Assembly (NCBI RefSeq): GCF_000005505.3
Contig: NC_016131.3
Span: 15,397,501 to 15,461,500, forward strand
DNA length: 64,000 nucleotides
Direction: 5' to 3'
From: Brachypodium distachyon
Taxonomy: Eukaryota; Streptophyta; Magnoliopsida; Poales; Poaceae
Shown here: positions 61,006 through 64,000 of the stretch, one piece after another
How positions within the stretch are numbered: the first letter of the stretch is position 1
Layout: the number at the start of each line of letters is the position of its first letter
Made by a program: the position numbers and the translations under genes
Notes under the pieces: model-generated
The model's database searches: none
What the model was told of the DNA's origin: nothing
Seen by the model: only the letters and a program-made list of their open reading frames with translations

Positions 61006-61149
61006 TCACGTCCACGGCCGGCGCCGCGCGGCAAGCAGCTGGAGAAGCGCGGGCCAAAGCTCCTCCCTCATGGCCACGAAGCGGAGCGCCCAGTGGTAGA
61101 CGACGCCGGCGAAGAAGAGGCCCCAGTAGATCAAATCCCAGGACGCCAT
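61006..61149 (-). CDS. Small membrane-protein-like ORF (47 aa), uncertain
   Basis: A 47-codon frame, MASWDLIYWGLFFAGVVYHW then ALRFVAMREELWPALLQLL and a basic ARRRPWT tail. It has one clear membrane-spanning stretch (LIYWGLFFAGVVYHWAL) followed by an amphipathic helix and positive charges. Strong GC-ending codons (third position mostly C/G) argue for real coding sequence. A CATGG context surrounds the start. I do not recognise the family. It may be an independent microprotein or an exon. Confidence 0.35.
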   Translation of the reverse strand: MASWDLIYWGLFFAGVVYHWALRFVAMREELWPALLQLLAARRRPWT

Positions 61150-62161
61150 GCATCGATCCACCGGCCGATCCTGGCATTCGTATGCAGGTCTAGCTGTCTA
61201 CTTGGTGTGGTGAACTGGTGATCACTCTGGGTGAGAGGCATGCAGTCGAATCCCCAATCTGGGTGGTGTGGGCAGATGAACTTGTGCTGCGCAGTGCCAG
61301 GAGGCAGTGGTGTGCGAGTAGTGCAGGCTGGCTCGGAGAGTCGACAAGGGATCGATTGATCGATCAGGGGCTCATCGATTTGCAGACATGGACTGGTCGA
61401 TGGACAAGCCATGGACCATCAAGTCGTTTCGTGTATCATGGAAAGGCGCGTGAAAGGCTGTGATGTTGTATTTTAGCTCGAACGGGCAAGTCCTGGAAAT
61501 GGAAATCGGGGCCTTTTGTAAGTAGCAGATGAGAAAGCACACACGCGCTCGGCAGTGAGTAAAGCATGTGCACGTGTTCGAAGGTTTACCTGGGAGTTGT
61601 CTACTAGCATGTGTTTGTTTCGGTCACTTTCGACAAGGTTTGTGACATTCTTTTTTGAGTTACTTGTCACAAGGTAGGCACACGACAATTTTTCGAGAAA
61701 AGTCAGTTTCAAATTTTATCTTCGTAAACGAAGTTTGAAAAAACCTTCACTGCTTAATCTCTGAATTTCGAACCCCCGCCTCTGAATCCCGGCCAACCGT
61801 GGCATATTAAACTGGTTATCTCGTTAATTTGCCTAATGGGGTTGATGACGTGGCAGGGATTGAACACCTGGGCCCACAGGAAAAGTCTGTTTCAAAGTTT
61901 TCCATGCTGGAGCATATGATAAGTAGCATACACCGAGACAACAGACAAGGATGCCGTGGTCAGCGGTCACGTCACATGCATTGCTAATACCATCCCCACA
62001 AATTATGCAAGCAAACAGACGAGCGTGCAGTCTCCCCTGAAAGCGACCATTGCCTGGCCCGCCCGGCCGGCCGGCCGGCCTCCGTCCTATCCCAAGCTCA
62101 TATACTCCAGGGCATCAGCCCCGGGCCCCGGCCAAGAGCTGAACTGCTGAAGCAAGCAGCC
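61150..62161. other. Intergenic and promoter of the Gnk2-domain gene
   Basis: No gene is recognised. Close to the Gnk2 gene are a CCGGCCGGCCGGCCGGCC run (about 62067) and a TATA-like CATATACTCC about 65 bp before its ATG. Confidence 0.5.
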
Positions 62162-62602
62162 ATGGCGGCGTCTTCTCGCACAGCAGAGCTGATCCATCTC
62201 CTCCTCCTTCCAGTAGCACTGCTCCTCCTCTTCTGCGGGCCTCACGGCGCCGGCGCAGCGCCGAGCACGACGCCGCTGTCGGTGCTGTGCAACGGCGACG
62301 TCTACGGCGCCGGGGACCCCTTCGCTGCGAGCCTGGCGTACGTGCTCTCCGACCTGCTGGCCCGCGCGCCTTCTTCGTCGCCGTCGCCCCGGGACGCGTA
62401 CAGCATCTCCCCGTGGCCCAACGCCTTCGCCTACGGCCACGCCGCCTGCGGCGCCAGGGTCCCGACCCACGCCGCCTGCGCCGCCTGCCTCGGCTCCGCC
62501 ATAGCCCAGATCAACTCCTCCTGCGGCGCCGCCGCCGTCGGCGCCCGCGCCGTCCTCGTCGACTGCCGCGTCCGCTACGAGCAGTACGCCTTCGTCGATT
62601 AG
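62162..62602 (+). CDS. Secreted cysteine-rich protein with one Gnk2/DUF26 domain
   Basis: An intronless 146-aa protein. Residues 1-~33 are a signal peptide (Leu-rich LIHLLLLPVALLLLFCG). The mature part is a single Gnk2-homologous (DUF26, stress-antifungal) domain: LSVLCNGDVYGAGDPF at the start, YGHAACGARVPTHAACAACL in the middle, then INSSCGAA and VLVDCRVRYEQYAF at the end. Six cysteines match the three disulfides expected. The central motif is C-x9-C-x2-C, one residue longer than the usual C-x8-C-x2-C. Single-domain secreted members (ginkbilobin-like, maize AFP1-like) bind mannose and inhibit fungi; that function is family knowledge, not shown here. Its 3' end faces the TBL gene only 201 bp away. 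Confidence 0.88.
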   Translation: MAASSRTAELIHLLLLPVALLLLFCGPHGAGAAPSTTPLSVLCNGDVYGAGDPFAASLAYVLSDLLARAPSSSPSPRDAYSISPWPNAFAYGHAACGARVPTHAACAACLGSAIAQINSSCGAAAVGARAVLVDCRVRYEQYAFVD

Positions 62603-62803
62603 CCGGCCGGCGATGGCGTACTACGTGCTTGATTAATTGGCGCCTGTAGTAGTTGTAGTGTTGTACTACTGTATGGCTGCACTGTGAATCTCAGAATCTG
62701 TGATCTTCCTTCCCAGCTTTCTTCAATTATGAATCGCAGTATTACAATCGTCTACACTACACTGTGAATCTGTGAAGTAATAACATTGTGGCTGGTGCGT
62801 ATG

Positions 62804-63790
62804 TTAAGAGAACTTGTTGATGATCATGGCGTAGAGGAGCTCGTTCCAGGCGTCGGGAACGCCGGGCAGGCACCAGTGGCTACAGTCCGCCCTCTGCCCC
62901 GCCCCCGCCCCCGCCGCCGCCGGCATCATCTTCAACCTCGCCGACGGCTCCACGTTGTACGTCGCCGGGTGCCCGTCCATCCTCTGCGCCGTCATCATCG
63001 TCACGTTCAGCACGCGCAATCCCCCGGGTCCTCCAAACGCCTCCGGCTGCATCATCATCCCCGGCCACCGCCTCGTCCCGTTTACAACCAACTCCGGCAG
63101 CGTCTCCGCCGCGCAGCTCCCGCCATTGTTACTCGCGCCCCTGCAAAACTCAAATTCGTTAAAGCAGATCGTTTGCCGACCAGATGAATGCTGAAATGCG
63201 CAGCTGGAACAGAGAGAGAGAGAGACCGATTGTGCGCCGGCGAGTACGTCCGGAAGACGGCGAGCGTCTTGGTCGCGTCGACCTCCTCCAGGACCCATCT
63301 CTGCAGCGTCTCCATGGCTCTCTGGTACGCGGCCTCCACGCCCATGTCCAGCCGCAGCTTCTTCCCGTCCTGGAAGTAACAATGCAGCTGCTGTTGGAGG
63401 CGGTCGAGGTTCCACCAGTGGCCGGAGTTGAAGACGAGGACGTCGGCTTGGCGCCAGCGGCTTTCCCTGGGGTCCATGGCGGCGAGCTGGAGCGTGGACC
63501 GGACGTGCCTCGGCGCGCGCTGGCGGCGGGACGGGCGGCCCCCGCGGCGGACGAGGTAGGGGGAGCGGTAGTGCTCGACGGTGAGGTTGTGGGGCGCCGG
63601 GAACCGGAAGGAGAGGTAGCCCTTGTGCTTGCTGATCGGGTTCCCGTTCTCCTCCGTTATGGAGTTGGAATTGGAGACGGCGGAGGAGAGCATGCAGAGC
63701 ATTGATTCCCACTGGTTCCGGCCGATCGAGTCGCCGATGAACACCAGCCGCCGGTTCCGGAGCACCCTCAGCAGCTTCTTGGCGTCAAAT
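62804..63790 (-). CDS. Trichome birefringence-like (TBL) polysaccharide O-acetyltransferase, 5' exons missing
   Basis: TBL proteins are Golgi enzymes that O-acetylate xylan, mannan or other wall polysaccharides. Two exons are visible: 63790-63227 and 63140-62804. The first opens with FDAKKLLRVLRNRRLVFIGD and carries the GDS box (FIGDSIGRNQWESMLCML), then GYLSFRFPAPHNLTVEHYRS and VLVFNSGHWWNLDRLQQQLH. The second ends with the catalytic DxxH box (ADCSHWCLPGVPDAWNELLY). The N-terminal anchor and TBL domain start lie upstream, beyond position 64000. The substrate and subgroup cannot be set from this half, though the KHKGYLSFRF style recalls the TBL10 group. Confidence 0.92.
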
Positions 63791-64000
63791 CTGAAAGAGC
63801 GAGAGCCGTGGATATTACAATCAAGGAGTTCAAGTTCAACTCGATCACTACACTAACGAACGTGCCGCGACTGCCGAGAAATATCCATAATCCATCCAAG
63901 TGGCAGCTTAATGGAGTATAGTACATTCTCTAATTAATCTAGATTTTCTAAGGGCCGGAAGCACATCTTTTTGAGACTCGGTCTTGTCAGAGTTATACCT
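63791..64000 (-). other. Intron of the TBL gene
   Basis: A CTTTCAG acceptor precedes the exon at 63790, so the rest of the window is intron sequence continuing past the edge. Nothing else is visible in it. Confidence 0.6.

Overview
This is a nuclear segment from a pooid grass, most likely wheat, barley, Aegilops or a near relative. The evidence is GC-rich first exons, plant splice signals, many small elements with CTCCCTCCG-type termini typical of grass Stowaway elements, and gene families such as wall-associated kinases and Gnk2-domain secreted proteins. The window is gene-dense, with about 12 protein-coding genes. I saw no intact LTR retrotransposon, rRNA or tRNA gene, or CRISPR array. Exon models were built by hand from splice sites and checked for reading-frame arithmetic.

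Layout: 40-2281 (+) is the 3' end of a SEC31 COPII coat gene. 4490-9736 (+) is a complete magnesium-chelatase H subunit gene (CHLH, 1386 aa, 4 exons) whose first intron uses a GC donor. 9737-17991 is an 8 kb accessory stretch: two related TAA-flanked Harbinger-like elements, a degenerate tandem-repeat field, and GC-rich tandem repeats. 17992-21610 (+) is a serine carboxypeptidase-like gene. 22391-25225 (-) is a METTL13-type methyltransferase with two micro-exons. 26177-27673 (-) is a plastid-targeted UPF0114 membrane protein with a perfect 79-bp tandem duplication over its last 3' splice site. 28537-31000 (-) is a STELLO-type Golgi glycosyltransferase. 32716-34180 (+) is an unrecognised Ser-rich, acidic plant protein. 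34903-37481 (-) is a GH1 beta-glucosidase or beta-mannosidase. 38992-41725 (-) is a TAF15-like RNA-binding protein with RRM, two RanBP2 zinc fingers and an RD/RE tail.

44755-48705 (+) is a wall-associated receptor kinase with a one-base frameshift in exon 2. 51752-54513 (+) is a choline-transporter-like protein. The two genes share promoter, 5' leader, ATGGGCGCC first codons and the start of intron 1. A third promoter copy lies at 43786-43866. I read this as duplication or capture of a promoter and first exon by the kinase gene. 54514-62161 is mostly decayed intergenic sequence with small elements and two short hydrophobic ORFs on the minus strand. 62162-62602 (+) is a secreted single-Gnk2-domain protein, convergent with a trichome-birefringence-like O-acetyltransferase (62804-63790, -) whose 5' exons lie beyond the window.

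The genes do not form a pathway. They are a typical grass mix of housekeeping functions (COPII transport, chlorophyll synthesis, transcription, cellulose-synthase trafficking) and wall or defence functions (WAK, Gnk2, GH1, TBL). No clearly new multi-gene system is visible. The best leads are the WAK/choline-transporter promoter duplication, the duplicated splice acceptor, the tandem acceptor in the unknown gene, the two long-armed foldback elements and the two small hydrophobic ORFs.
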